A stretch of DNA of 40,518 nt from Desulfamplus sp. (GCA_015232455.1 JADFZQ010000028.1:1-40518); one strand, 5' to 3'. Counted from the first letter of the stretch, positions 27,178 through 35,860 are shown. Numbers and translations: made by a program. The notes: generated from the sequence alone by a model not told the origin.

Positions 27178-29124
27178 CTAATTTATCTCAACAATCTGAT
27201 GACCACCATCATCAGATTTTATGATTTTAAGTATCTTGTTATTGATTGAGAACTCCATTCCGCTTATCTCATGTTTATAGCTAAACGTGATGCTATCATC
27301 ATAGACTGTAAAAGAGAATGGATTAAAAAGATTAATGTCAGCTTTCTCAAATTTTACATCTTGACCATTGCTAAGTTTTGCACGGAAATAGTCAAGATTT
27401 TTGAAAAGATTTACAACTCCTGTCTTTCCTGGGCTTATGTTCAAAACCTGATTAGATGAGCTATCATCTTTGGATAGCTGTATTAAAGATGTGTTGATCT
27501 GTATTGGATCCCGTTTTAGGCTGATTTTGTTATCAGATTCAAATGATGATTTGCTAATCAAATTAGATAGAACAAGTGATGTTACAGGATCATAGCACTG
27601 AATTCCATATTTGCCTTTAGAATCTTCCATCAAAAGGTCTCTGTGAACAGTAACATGGAAATCTCCTTCGATTTTCTCAAGTTCAAGCTCTTTGATTTTT
27701 CTCTCAATCACCTCAAGTCTAAAATTCTGACCAGCTTTATCTGTAAACACCATGGTTGAATTATTGCTTAAATTAAGCCTTCTTTTTTGTTCATCATCAA
27801 TCTTATACCATTGAAATATAGCTCCTCCTTGATTAGCATGAACAATAAGCTCAGTGCTTATATCTCTTGGCACCATTGTTGATTCGTCAATTTTAAAGAA
27901 TGCTGCAAAATTTATCTTTCCATTTGAGTTATTATTTATCTCAGACAAATTTATAGCGTTAGGATAAGATTTGGTTAAGAGATACCATTCAATATTTTCA
28001 ATTGGATTTTCAACTTTAAGTGGAGTGAAAGTATAAACATCTGAAAGAAAATTTTTAAGCCTGAAATTTATATCATCTTTCTTTAGCATCTCTGAAAAAT
28101 CTTCAGTATCCCTAAGTCTTGTATAGTCGTTATGTGAAATCATGTTATCTGTAAGATATTGGTTTATCTGAGGAGATTTTATCGCGAGATCACCAACTTT
28201 AAAGTAGAAAATATTGCTTGTATAACCAGATTCATTACATGAGTATATCTTTGCAAGACGACCAAATTCGGTTAAATCAAGTTTATACTTATATTTTTCA
28301 AGAGCATCTTTAACATTTTGGTTATAGTTAAAATATATAAACAGGGCTAAACGAGTTCCTCTGTAGTTTTCAATACTGCCGCTTGTATCTGTGCCGCTAT
28401 CTTTATAAAATGGCTTATCCATACAAACAATAATATCTTTTATATAATCAGGGTTTAGAAGTTCTTTTGCAATCAATTGCTCATCAACAACTTTTGAATA
28501 GAGCCACTCATAAATATCTGGAAACACCGATTTATAAAATTGCATCTCTTTTGGTTGAGTACCTGGAAAATATTTTCCAAAATTGAGTTTATCTGAAAGT
28601 TTAAAATCACTATTTTTTATAAACCCTTGGTATGCAAAATACCCACCTCCTGCAATTCCTGCAATAATTATTGCAAATACTACTGACTTCAAAAGAGTGC
28701 TAATTTTATTACCGCTCTTTTGAAGCTCTGAAAGTAGATGAACTGCTCTTGAATAACCTGTAACTGGATTTTTATAAACAACATTCGCACCCACAGCAAT
28801 AAGGGGTCTCTTTCTATTTTCTGATCTAAAAAATGCCCACACAGAGCCAATATTATCACCTCTGCTTATACGAATTTTTAAATATTCGATAAGCTCTTTT
28901 CTTTCAGCAGATGATATTTTTGATAGCGGAACAGGGATAACACCCTGCTCCATCTCAATTTTACCGTCAATGTTGATAATCCTTACATCAAGATGAGAAG
29001 TTAGGCTCTGGTATCTTCTAACATCTTGAAATAAACTGCACTCAGGTGGTATTACCGCCTCAAAAACAAGTGGATATTCCTGCACCTTGTTTATACCCAA
29101 TTCAAAGCGTTCAAAACGCCCCAT
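27178..29124 (-). CDS. Unknown single-pass membrane protein, 648 residues
   Basis: I do not recognise this family. Residues 1-140 form a mixed alpha/beta N-terminal region without a signal peptide. It includes 'LDVRIINIDGKIEMEQGVIP' and 'NIGSVWAFFRSENRKRPLIAVG', and the latter resembles a small modulating domain. One hydrophobic helix lies at about 147-166 ('SVVFAIIIAGIAGGGYFAYQ'). The remaining roughly 480 residues are hydrophilic, Asn/Asp/Lys-rich and beta-strand-like. By the positive-inside rule the basic 'QKSGNKISTLLK' before the helix suggests a cytoplasmic N-terminus and a large outside domain. It starts 20 bases after the DUF6125-like gene, so the two are probably co-transcribed. Confidence 0.7.
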   Translation of the reverse strand: MGRFERFELGINKVQEYPLVFEAVIPPECSLFQDVRRYQSLTSHLDVRIINIDGKIEMEQGVIPVPLSKISSAERKELIEYLKIRISRGDNIGSVWAFFRSENRKRPLIAVGANVVYKNPVTGYSRAVHLLSELQKSGNKISTLLKSVVFAIIIAGIAGGGYFAYQGFIKNSDFKLSDKLNFGKYFPGTQPKEMQFYKSVFPDIYEWLYSKVVDEQLIAKELLNPDYIKDIIVCMDKPFYKDSGTDTSGSIENYRGTRLALFIYFNYNQNVKDALEKYKYKLDLTEFGRLAKIYSCNESGYTSNIFYFKVGDLAIKSPQINQYLTDNMISHNDYTRLRDTEDFSEMLKKDDINFRLKNFLSDVYTFTPLKVENPIENIEWYLLTKSYPNAINLSEINNNSNGKINFAAFFKIDESTMVPRDISTELIVHANQGGAIFQWYKIDDEQKRRLNLSNNSTMVFTDKAGQNFRLEVIERKIKELELEKIEGDFHVTVHRDLLMEDSKGKYGIQCYDPVTSLVLSNLISKSSFESDNKISLKRDPIQINTSLIQLSKDDSSSNQVLNISPGKTGVVNLFKNLDYFRAKLSNGQDVKFEKADINLFNPFSFTVYDDSITFSYKHEISGMEFSINNKILKIIKSDDGGHQIVEIN

Positions 29125-29144
29125 GTATCATCTTCTCCTTAAGG

Positions 29145-29903
29145 TTAATTGCTTGAAACTATTGTAAATTTCCACGCACAATACCACTCTTCTGGATGTT
29201 TATCTGGCGGACATCCTACGCACTCAGTTGTAATTCTTGGATCAATGGTTACGGCAAAAGTTGGATACTCAACAAGCCCGCCTGATTTGCATGGATAATC
29301 ATCAAGCCCTTTACGTTTTCTGGCTGACTGAACGCGACACTCGTTCATTCTAAATATTATGCAATTTTCACTCACATCTTCAATTGACTGTTTGTTAATC
29401 GCAGCATACATTCTAAATGCAAGTGCCTGCTTTAAAGCTTGAATACCACCATTATCAGGTAGATTCAGAAGTTTTTTTATTCTTAATGCCTCAAAAGGTG
29501 AGAATCTTCCCCAACAGGTGTCATTACACCGTTTAGCATCGTTCATATTATATTTGTGTTCCACAGCCTGAAACCAAATACCGTCATTTGCAAGCCAATT
29601 TATCCCCTGCTTTTCAATTAGGTCAAGAAGTTCTGATTTTGAAAGTTTCGCAAGAGCTGAAGGGATACCGTTTTCCATCTCAAATCCCAAAGTTTTAGCT
29701 AATCTGTTTATCTGATTACCAAAACTTGCTTCCCAAACACCATCTTCAATCTGCATTGCCTTTTCCATGCCCAACTGATGGGCAACTTCTCCAAACCACT
29801 GACCATAATGGACAATAGTTCTTCTAAAAGAGTCAATAACCATCTTTAACAGTAAATCTTTTTCGGAATTCTCTAAAATGTTGATTACATCATTTTCTGT
29901 CAT
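29145..29903 (-). CDS. Cys-rich cytosolic protein, DUF6125-like
   Basis: A 252-residue soluble protein that I associate, from memory, with the DUF6125 group common in sulfate-reducing Desulfobacterota. Function is unknown. It has an N-terminal helical part and eight cysteines from residue 126 on: C126 and C130 (KRCNDTCWG), C181, C189 (MNECRVQSARKRKGL), C205 (YPCKSGG), C228/C231 (TTECVGCPPDKHP) and C242. The distribution suggests a metal or Fe-S site. I recall resemblance to amino-thiazoline-carboxylate hydrolase-like proteins but cannot confirm it. It lies 144 bases after the biotin carrier/5S gene and 20 bases before the 648-residue membrane protein gene. Confidence 0.7.
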   Translation of the reverse strand: MTENDVINILENSEKDLLLKMVIDSFRRTIVHYGQWFGEVAHQLGMEKAMQIEDGVWEASFGNQINRLAKTLGFEMENGIPSALAKLSKSELLDLIEKQGINWLANDGIWFQAVEHKYNMNDAKRCNDTCWGRFSPFEALRIKKLLNLPDNGGIQALKQALAFRMYAAINKQSIEDVSENCIIFRMNECRVQSARKRKGLDDYPCKSGGLVEYPTFAVTIDPRITTECVGCPPDKHPEEWYCAWKFTIVSSN

Positions 29904-29956
29904 TTTTTAACTCTCCTTTTCAAGCTGTTTTTGTCATTAACTGTTATAGAAATATC

Positions 29957-29986
29957 AAGGCAGAAGCCCTAAAAGAGTTCCGCCTT
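29957..29986. terminator. Hairpin downstream of the 5S-1.3S gene
   Basis: AAGGCAGAA (29957-29965) and TTCCGCCTT (29978-29986) form a 9-bp stem with one G-U pair. It lies 60 bases past the stop codon of the biotin protein gene. A T-run follows on the plus strand rather than the transcribed minus strand, so terminator function in the gene's direction is uncertain. Confidence 0.4.
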
Positions 29987-30047
29987 TTTGAAAAATAGTG
30001 GATTTTTGTCTAAAAACCAATTCAAGTTTTAAAACAGATCAAGACCA

Positions 30048-32252
30048 TTACTCAATCAGTGCCAAAACAGCTCCTTTTGGTACTGAATCGCCACTTGCAA
30101 AATTAATTGCCTTTACAACACCGTCAATTGGTGAAGGAAGACCATTCTCCATCTTCATAGCTTCAAGAACCACAACAATATCACCTTTTTTAACGCTTTG
30201 ACCAACTGATTTTTCATACCTAATTATCATACCGGGCATTGGAGCTTTTAGTTCTCCTGCTCCGCCTGATGATTGAACAGTTGATGGTTGTGTTCCAGCA
30301 GTTGCTGGTGCTTTAGAAGCCATAGCTGTTTGAGTCGCTGATGGTTGGGGCGTTGAGACTTTTTGTGCTGGAATTGGCGGTGCTTTAGGTGCTGGTGCAG
30401 AAGCTCTTACCATTGCCGGCGGTGGAGGAATTCTTGTTGGTGTTTTACTTATTGGTGCCTGCTGTGCTGAAGCTGGCTGTGTTGGGTAGCCAATCTGTTG
30501 AGTATAGGCAATTACAGGAGAGCCTCCAATTTCATCAACTCCAACTTCAAAATATTCGCCATCAACAAAAATGTTAAAAGTTCTGAGATTGGCTGTTTTT
30601 GCTGGTGCTTGACTTGCACATTTACAAGATTTGCTACTACTTTGATCAAAATTTTGAGCAGATGCTAAGGCTGCATTAGAAGCAGCGGCAACTGCTGCAT
30701 CAAGTGCAGATTTTTCCACAAGCTCACCTGCTTTTGCCTTCTTAACAATTTCTGCTTGCTTTGCCACATCGTCAATAGTGATTGGCTTCATTGCTGCTGG
30801 GACAGGCTCTTTTCCATATTTTATCTGAAGATATTTTTTGCCTGTTACAGGAAACATCGCATAAATTAAAAGATCGTCATCATCAACAGCAAGATCGCCT
30901 ATTGCCTCTTTTGCTGCTTCAAGCTCTGGTTTTAGAACTTGGGCTGGACGGCATGTAATCGGCTCACTTCCTCTATCATAATTTTTAAGAGCTTTCTTTT
31001 GAACCTCTGGATCAATTGGAATTGCTGTTTTTCCGTAAAGCCCATAACACAAGTCTTTGACCTGTGCTGTTATCATCTTGTAACGCTCATTTTCTGTGTC
31101 AAATAAAACATTATTAACAGTCTGCGTTCCCACAATCTGACTTGTTGGAGTTACAAGCGGAACTTGTCCAAGCTCTCTTCTTACCTTTGGAAGCTCTTTA
31201 TAAACTTCACCAATACGGTCAAGAGCGTCCATCTCTCTTAGCTGATTCACAAGATTAGAAAGCATTCCACCCGGTGTTTGGTGCAGAAGAACATTAATAT
31301 CAATAACAGAGACTTTGGTGTCATCAAGAAGATGGCGGTATTTTGGGAGGATTTCTTGTTCAAGAGTTTCGTTTATAGAAGCAAGAAGCTCAATGTCAAA
31401 ACCTGTATCTCTATCTGTTCCAATAAGAGACATAACAAGCGGTTCAAGAGCTGGGTGAGATGTTCTATAAGCGTAAGGTGTAAGGCAAGTATCCAAAATA
31501 TCAACACCAGCTTCAACAGCTTTAAGATGGGTCATTGGTGCCATACCAGAGGTAAAATGGCTATGAAGGTGAATTGGCGGTTTGACATTCTCTTTAAGAG
31601 CTTTAATTAGCTCATAAGCATCATAAGGAGCCATAAGCCCTGCCATATCTTTTATGCAGATACTGTCAGCACCCATAGCTTCAAGCTCTTTTGCCTTTTT
31701 AATGTAATAGTCAAGAGTATAAACCGTGCCGCCCATTCTTGGTTCAGTTAGAGAATAGCAAATACACCCTTGAAAATGTTTGCCACACTCTTTAATAACA
31801 GGCACTACAGCTTCAAAGTTTCTGTAATCATTTAAAGCATCAAAAGTTCTAAAAATATCCATGCCGTTATCAGCCGTTCTTTTCACAAATAACTTTGCTA
31901 CATCATCTGCATAATTTCTATATCCAACAAGATTTTGACCTCTGAGCAGCATTGAAAACGGAGTTTTTTTAAAGTAGCGTTTTAAAGTTCTGATACGCTC
32001 CCAAGGGTCTTCGTTGAGAAAACGGTGCATTGTGTCAAAGGTTGCCCCTCCCCACATCTCAACTGCCCAAAATCCAACTTCGTCCATTCTCTCTGCAATT
32101 GGAATCATATCTTCTGTTCTTCCTCTTGTTGCAAAAAGAGATTGGTGTCCGTCTCTTAGGGAGAGGTCTTCTATTTTAAGTGGATTTGCTGCTGGTGGTC
32201 TCTCTTTTTCGCAGTTAATTTCGCACATATTTATTCTGCCATGTTCACCCAT
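30048..32252 (-). CDS. pycB: Biotin-dependent carboxyltransferase: fused 5S (pyruvate/oxaloacetate) and biotin carrier
   Basis: A 734-residue protein. Residues 25-300 are a TIM-barrel carboxyltransferase with 'SLRDGHQSLFATRGR' (metal ligand D34), the carbamylated lysine K201 in CIKDMAGL and metal histidines H230/H232 in HLHSHFTSG. A PYC/OadA helical domain extends to about 480. An Ala/Pro-rich swinging linker (about 590-655) leads to a C-terminal biotinyl domain with the biotin-lysine K700 in EAMKMEN. The architecture equals oxaloacetate decarboxylase alpha or pyruvate carboxylase B, and beside a 12S protein it can serve as the 5S+1.3S half of transcarboxylase. AAGGAG precedes ATG 32252. Confidence 0.93.
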   Translation of the reverse strand: MGEHGRINMCEINCEKERPPAANPLKIEDLSLRDGHQSLFATRGRTEDMIPIAERMDEVGFWAVEMWGGATFDTMHRFLNEDPWERIRTLKRYFKKTPFSMLLRGQNLVGYRNYADDVAKLFVKRTADNGMDIFRTFDALNDYRNFEAVVPVIKECGKHFQGCICYSLTEPRMGGTVYTLDYYIKKAKELEAMGADSICIKDMAGLMAPYDAYELIKALKENVKPPIHLHSHFTSGMAPMTHLKAVEAGVDILDTCLTPYAYRTSHPALEPLVMSLIGTDRDTGFDIELLASINETLEQEILPKYRHLLDDTKVSVIDINVLLHQTPGGMLSNLVNQLREMDALDRIGEVYKELPKVRRELGQVPLVTPTSQIVGTQTVNNVLFDTENERYKMITAQVKDLCYGLYGKTAIPIDPEVQKKALKNYDRGSEPITCRPAQVLKPELEAAKEAIGDLAVDDDDLLIYAMFPVTGKKYLQIKYGKEPVPAAMKPITIDDVAKQAEIVKKAKAGELVEKSALDAAVAAASNAALASAQNFDQSSSKSCKCASQAPAKTANLRTFNIFVDGEYFEVGVDEIGGSPVIAYTQQIGYPTQPASAQQAPISKTPTRIPPPPAMVRASAPAPKAPPIPAQKVSTPQPSATQTAMASKAPATAGTQPSTVQSSGGAGELKAPMPGMIIRYEKSVGQSVKKGDIVVVLEAMKMENGLPSPIDGVVKAINFASGDSVPKGAVLALIE

Positions 32253-32277
32253 GTATATATTTTCTCCTTAAAATTTA

Positions 32278-32490
32278 TTATTTAAATGTTCTCATCTGCA
32301 TCATTGAACGCATATTCATCTGTGCATTTCTTCCAGCAAGCCCCCAAACACTTGGGTAATTTTGTGGATTACCTATAAAATTTGAAACACTTTGCTGCTC
32401 AAAAGAAGGAGGGGCAAAAGCCGCCTCTTCTTGAGTTTTAATATAAGTAAATACTGCTGCTGTAATTGCAGCTAATTTTCTTTTGTCCAT
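32278..32490 (-). CDS. Small protein between 5S-1.3S and 12S genes (possible transcarboxylase accessory)
   Basis: A 70-residue protein ending 25 bases before pycB. The N-terminal helix 'KRKLAAITAAVFTYIKTQEE' resembles the short helical leaders of small accessory chains that accompany sodium-pump and methylmalonyl-CoA decarboxylases (MmdD/MmdE- or OadG-related). There is no membrane helix of usual length, and the C-terminal part is Gln/Asn/Met-rich ('RNAQMNMRSMMQMRTFK'). Location between the genes of two partner subunits suggests a role in assembling or holding the complex. This is inference, and no firm family is recognised. Confidence 0.6.
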   Translation of the reverse strand: MDKRKLAAITAAVFTYIKTQEEAAFAPPSFEQQSVSNFIGNPQNYPSVWGLAGRNAQMNMRSMMQMRTFK

Positions 32491-32603
32491 AATTTTTTAT
32501 TATCTCTCGTTGCCATAATCTGTTTCTGTCATTCCTTCCCAACCACCTTTCAGAAAATGCTTTCACACCTCAGCTCTTATACCATCTTCTTGTAACCGAA
32601 ACT

Positions 32604-32972
32604 TTAAGAAGCGGCTTCAAATGTTTGAAGGAAAATTTCCGCTGGAATCCCTAAATTTTTATGAAGAGAACGTATCATAGATAATGTTAAATTTCTTTTA
32701 CGATTTAAAACCTCTGATACTTTGCTTTTACTGCCTATAAACGGAACAAGACCTTGCTGATTAAGACCTAACTGCTCCATACGAAATTTAATCGCATCCA
32801 CAGGGTCAGGTAAATCCATTGGATAATGTTCATCTTCATAAAGTTCAACAAGGACAGCAAGCAGCTCTAATTCTTCAAGTTCAGGAGAATTCTCTTTAGC
32901 ATCCATTAATTCCTCAATGCGGGAGAGAACAAGATTATATTCTTTTTGAGTTTTTATGAGCTTATTAATCAT
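32604..32972 (-). CDS. higA: HigA-like antitoxin (XRE family), orphaned
   Basis: A 122-residue helix-turn-helix protein of the HigA antitoxin type. The N-terminal helix region includes 'LEELELLAVLVELYEDEHYP' and a 'DPVDAIKFRMEQLGLNQQGL' lead into the HTH (about 60-115, with 'GSKSKVSEVLNRKRNLTLSM'). A strong GGAGGAA precedes the ATG. The partner toxin gene, which in this arrangement would be upstream, is reduced to a C-terminal fragment ending in TAATG overlap with this ATG. It may still repress its own promoter or act as an immunity factor against related toxins. It is lodged between the 12S gene and the small accessory gene. Confidence 0.85.
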   Translation of the reverse strand: MINKLIKTQKEYNLVLSRIEELMDAKENSPELEELELLAVLVELYEDEHYPMDLPDPVDAIKFRMEQLGLNQQGLVPFIGSKSKVSEVLNRKRNLTLSMIRSLHKNLGIPAEIFLQTFEAAS

Positions 32973-33028
32973 TATACTTCCTCCGCATTAATTTTATCAT
33001 ACTCTTTATGAGTTCCTATAAAATTTTT
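32972..33028 (-). pseudogene. HigB toxin remnant (last 18 residues)
   Basis: The minus-strand frame directly before higA reads KNFIGTHKEYDKINAEEV and stops at TAA, overlapping the higA ATG by one base. The motif 'FIGTHKEYDKI' is the characteristic C-terminus of HigB-type RelE-fold toxins. An in-frame stop (TAG, 33029-33031) lies immediately upstream, and the rest of the toxin is missing because the 12S gene ends at 33051. It therefore represents a deletion scar rather than a functional toxin. Confidence 0.75.
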
Positions 33029-33050
33029 CTAACCCTCCCATACATTCTAA

Positions 33051-34604
33051 TTACATCGGAATATTCCCATGTTTCTTAGCTGGACGCATCTCACGTTTTG
33101 TGCAAAGAGCATCTAAAGCATCACAAAGCCTTGCTCTTGTCTCGGCAGGTCTTATAACTGCATCAACATAACCACGACTTGCTGCACAGTATGGATTTGA
33201 GAAAAGCTCTTCATACTCTTTTATCTTTTGCTTTCTTGCCTCAACAGGATTTTCTGAATTTTTTATCTCTTTGGCGTGAATAATGTTAGCCGCCCCTTCT
33301 GCTCCCATTACTGCAATCTGGGCACTTGGCCACGCAAATGCCATATCAGCCCCAAGGTGTCTTGAGCACATTGCAATATATGCTCCGCCGTAATCTTTGC
33401 GGGTGATTAAAAGAAGTTTTGGAACTGTGGCTTCTGAATAGCACCACAAAAGTTTTGCACCATGACGGATAATTCCTCCCCACTCTTGCTCGCTGCCCGG
33501 AAGATAACCAGGAACATCAGCAATGGTTAGCATTGGAATATTAAAAGCATCGCAAAAACGGATAAATCGTGTTGCCTTATCAGATGCGTTTATATCAAGG
33601 CAGCCCGCAAGAAATTTAGGCTGGTTGGCAATTATACCGATTGTTCTTCCGTTCATTCTTGCAAAGCAGATGGTTATATTTTTTGCAAAATATTGGTGAG
33701 GCTCAAAATAAACACCATCATCAACAATAGAGGTAATAACCTCTTTTATATCATAAGATGCGTTGGGACTGTCTGGAATCAGCGTGTCAAGAGCTTCATC
33801 AATTCTGTATGGAGAATCTTGAGTTGGAGTAAAAGGAGGGTCTTCCATGTTGTTTGATGGGATATATGACAAGAGCTTACGAATCTGTGCAATTGCATCT
33901 TCATCAGAGTCACAGGCAAAATGTGCAACGCCGCTCTTTTCGTTGTGGGTCATTGCACCACCAAGCTCTTCAAAAGATATCTCTTCACCAGTAACAGATT
34001 TTATAACTTGCGGACCAGTTATAAACATATAGCTTGAATCTTTAACCATAAATATCCAATCTGTCATAGCTGGAGAATAGACAGCTCCTCCTGCGGTTGT
34101 TCCCATTATTGCAGTAATCTGCGGAATCACGCCAGAAGCTGAGGCATTTCTAAAGAAAATTTCGCCATAACCAGAAAGTGCGTCAACACCCTCTTGGATT
34201 CTTGCTCCTCCTGAATCGTTCATGCCAATAATTGGGGCACCAGCTTTCATAGCCATATCCATTACCTTGCATATCTTTTTTGCCTGCATCTCGCCTAAAC
34301 TTCCAGCTCTTGAAGTGAAATCTTGAGAATATGCAAATACTACACGACCATCAACTTTGCCATGACCTGTTATAACACCGTCTGCTGGAATCTCTGTCTT
34401 TTCCATTCCAAAATTTACGCATCTGTGGGTAACGAACATATCTATTTCTCTAAAAGTTCCTTGATCAAATAGAAGCTCTAACCGCTCTCTTGCATTTAGT
34501 TTTCCCTCTTCGCGTCTTTTTTCAAGTGTTTTTAACCCGCCCATTTCAAAAATTTTTGCTTCACGCTCTTTTAAATCTCTAATTTTATCTGCTATGACTC
34601 CCAT
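33051..34604 (-). CDS. mmdA: Methylmalonyl-CoA carboxyltransferase 12S/decarboxylase alpha subunit
   Basis: A 517-residue protein of the biotin-dependent acyl-CoA carboxyltransferase family (PccB/MmdA/12S). I start it at ATG 34604, preceded by AAAGG. The frame extends to 34679 but those 25 residues are not family-like. Two crotonase-like halves carry the oxyanion-hole glycines 'DSGGARIQEGVDALSGYG' and 'GTTAGGAVYSPA' in the N-half and 'ITRKDYGGAYIAMCSR' in the C-half. It transfers the carboxyl group between methylmalonyl-CoA and biotin. In the absence of nearby membrane subunits it probably works with the fused 5S-1.3S protein. Confidence 0.94.
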   Translation of the reverse strand: MGVIADKIRDLKEREAKIFEMGGLKTLEKRREEGKLNARERLELLFDQGTFREIDMFVTHRCVNFGMEKTEIPADGVITGHGKVDGRVVFAYSQDFTSRAGSLGEMQAKKICKVMDMAMKAGAPIIGMNDSGGARIQEGVDALSGYGEIFFRNASASGVIPQITAIMGTTAGGAVYSPAMTDWIFMVKDSSYMFITGPQVIKSVTGEEISFEELGGAMTHNEKSGVAHFACDSDEDAIAQIRKLLSYIPSNNMEDPPFTPTQDSPYRIDEALDTLIPDSPNASYDIKEVITSIVDDGVYFEPHQYFAKNITICFARMNGRTIGIIANQPKFLAGCLDINASDKATRFIRFCDAFNIPMLTIADVPGYLPGSEQEWGGIIRHGAKLLWCYSEATVPKLLLITRKDYGGAYIAMCSRHLGADMAFAWPSAQIAVMGAEGAANIIHAKEIKNSENPVEARKQKIKEYEELFSNPYCAASRGYVDAVIRPAETRARLCDALDALCTKREMRPAKKHGNIPM

Positions 34605-34826
34605 CTTTAATAACCTTTCCTTGTAAATAAAGTGTCTTAAAATTTTTCGATTAAATTTTTGATTCAAAAAAATAATCATTAATAATAATCAAGTGTGCAT
34701 TATTACTAACATTGGGTTAAAATAGTGTCCAGAAAAATTCATCATTGATTTTTAATCCTGCTGCCTAAAAAACAGATAAATGTCTATTGGGTAAGCAATT
34801 ACTACTTAATTTTGAGGTAATTAACT

Positions 34827-35666
34827 ATGATCATAGATTTCCACACTCACATTTTTCCTGAAAATATTTGCAATTCACGCGAAAAATATTTTGATAATGA
34901 ACCTTCTTTTAAGCTCCTTTACAACTCTGTTAATTCAAAAATGGTAGGAGTATCTGATTTAATCTGCTCAATGGACGAAGATGAGGTTACCCTATCTGTA
35001 ATCTTTGGTTTTCCTTGGAGAGATGGCAAGACAGCAATGCAAAACAACGATTACATAATGGAATCAGTTGCAAAATTTCCTAATAGGCTTAAAGGATTTG
35101 CATGTTTTGATGTGGAGTGGAAAGATGCTGCAAAAGAGACTGAACGGTGCATTAAAGGCGGGCTTTGCGGCGTTGGAGAGCTTGCCTTTTATCTATCTGG
35201 AATAGATGATATTGCTTTGCGGCAGTTAGAACCAATTATGGAGATATGTTTTAAATATGGGAATTTACCAGTAATGATTCACACAAATGAACCTGTTGGG
35301 CATAAATATCCCGGAAAAACTCCAAATACTTTAGAGCAGATATATAAACTTGCCGCCTCTTTTCCTGATAATAGAATTGTTCTTGCACATTGGGGCGGCG
35401 GGGTTCTTTTTTATAATCTCTTGAAAAAAGAGGCAAAAAATATTTTAAAAAATATCTGGTATGATACTGCTGCATCTCCTTTTTTGTATGACAGTGCAAT
35501 ATATCGAGTTGTTTGTGAGATGGGATTAGTTGATAAAATTCTTCTTGGCAGCGACTATCCTCTACTTAAACCATCAAGATATTACAAAGATATAAACGAA
35601 TCTGGAATATCAAATAAAGATAAAGGTAAAGTCTTTGGTAATAATGCACTTTTTCTTATTAATTGA
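34827..35666 (+). CDS. Amidohydrolase-family TIM-barrel protein (COG2159-like)
   Basis: A 279-residue metal-dependent hydrolase or decarboxylase. It starts MIIDFHTHIFPE, giving the HxH metal pair H6/H8. Later family signatures are 'GVGELAFYL', 'PVMIHTNEPVGHKYPG', 'IVLAHWGGG' and the terminal aspartate in 'ILLGSDYPLLKP'. The group includes ACMSD-like decarboxylases and other amidohydrolases, and the substrate cannot be told. A GAGG precedes the ATG. It diverges from mmdA and has no obvious operon partner. Confidence 0.85.
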   Translation: MIIDFHTHIFPENICNSREKYFDNEPSFKLLYNSVNSKMVGVSDLICSMDEDEVTLSVIFGFPWRDGKTAMQNNDYIMESVAKFPNRLKGFACFDVEWKDAAKETERCIKGGLCGVGELAFYLSGIDDIALRQLEPIMEICFKYGNLPVMIHTNEPVGHKYPGKTPNTLEQIYKLAASFPDNRIVLAHWGGGVLFYNLLKKEAKNILKNIWYDTAASPFLYDSAIYRVVCEMGLVDKILLGSDYPLLKPSRYYKDINESGISNKDKGKVFGNNALFLIN

Positions 35667-35755
35667 TAATATTGGACTTGCAATACAATAATGCTTCATG
35701 CTGTTGTGCTATTTGCACTTTAGAAATAAGTTAAAAATTATGAGCTAATATATAA

Positions 35756-35860
35756 CGGTAGCCCTACAATCAGGTGAGTTTCATAGAGCTAAAGATTTAC
35801 TATTAATGATGGACAAAATATTATAAGAAAAATCATCATCACTCAAATGTAGGACTACCA
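35756..35860. mobile_element. MITE-like element, copy 2 (about 105 bp)
   Basis: The left end CGGTAGCCCTACAATCAGGT (continuing GAGTT, to 35780) pairs with the right end 35838-35860, whose complement reads TGGTAGTCCTACATTTGAGT then GAT. These ends resemble those of the element at 15676-15825 (shared TGGTAGT-CCTA and GTGATGAT), but the interior is shorter and different. TAACGG occurs just inside/outside both ends (35753-35758 and 35863-35868), possibly a target duplication, possibly chance. It lies between the amidohydrolase and acyl-CoA dehydrogenase genes, which converge. Confidence 0.6.

Noticed and set aside
34605-34679. N-terminal extension of mmdA
   Set aside because: The added 25 residues are not family-like, and ATG 34604 has its own ribosome site.
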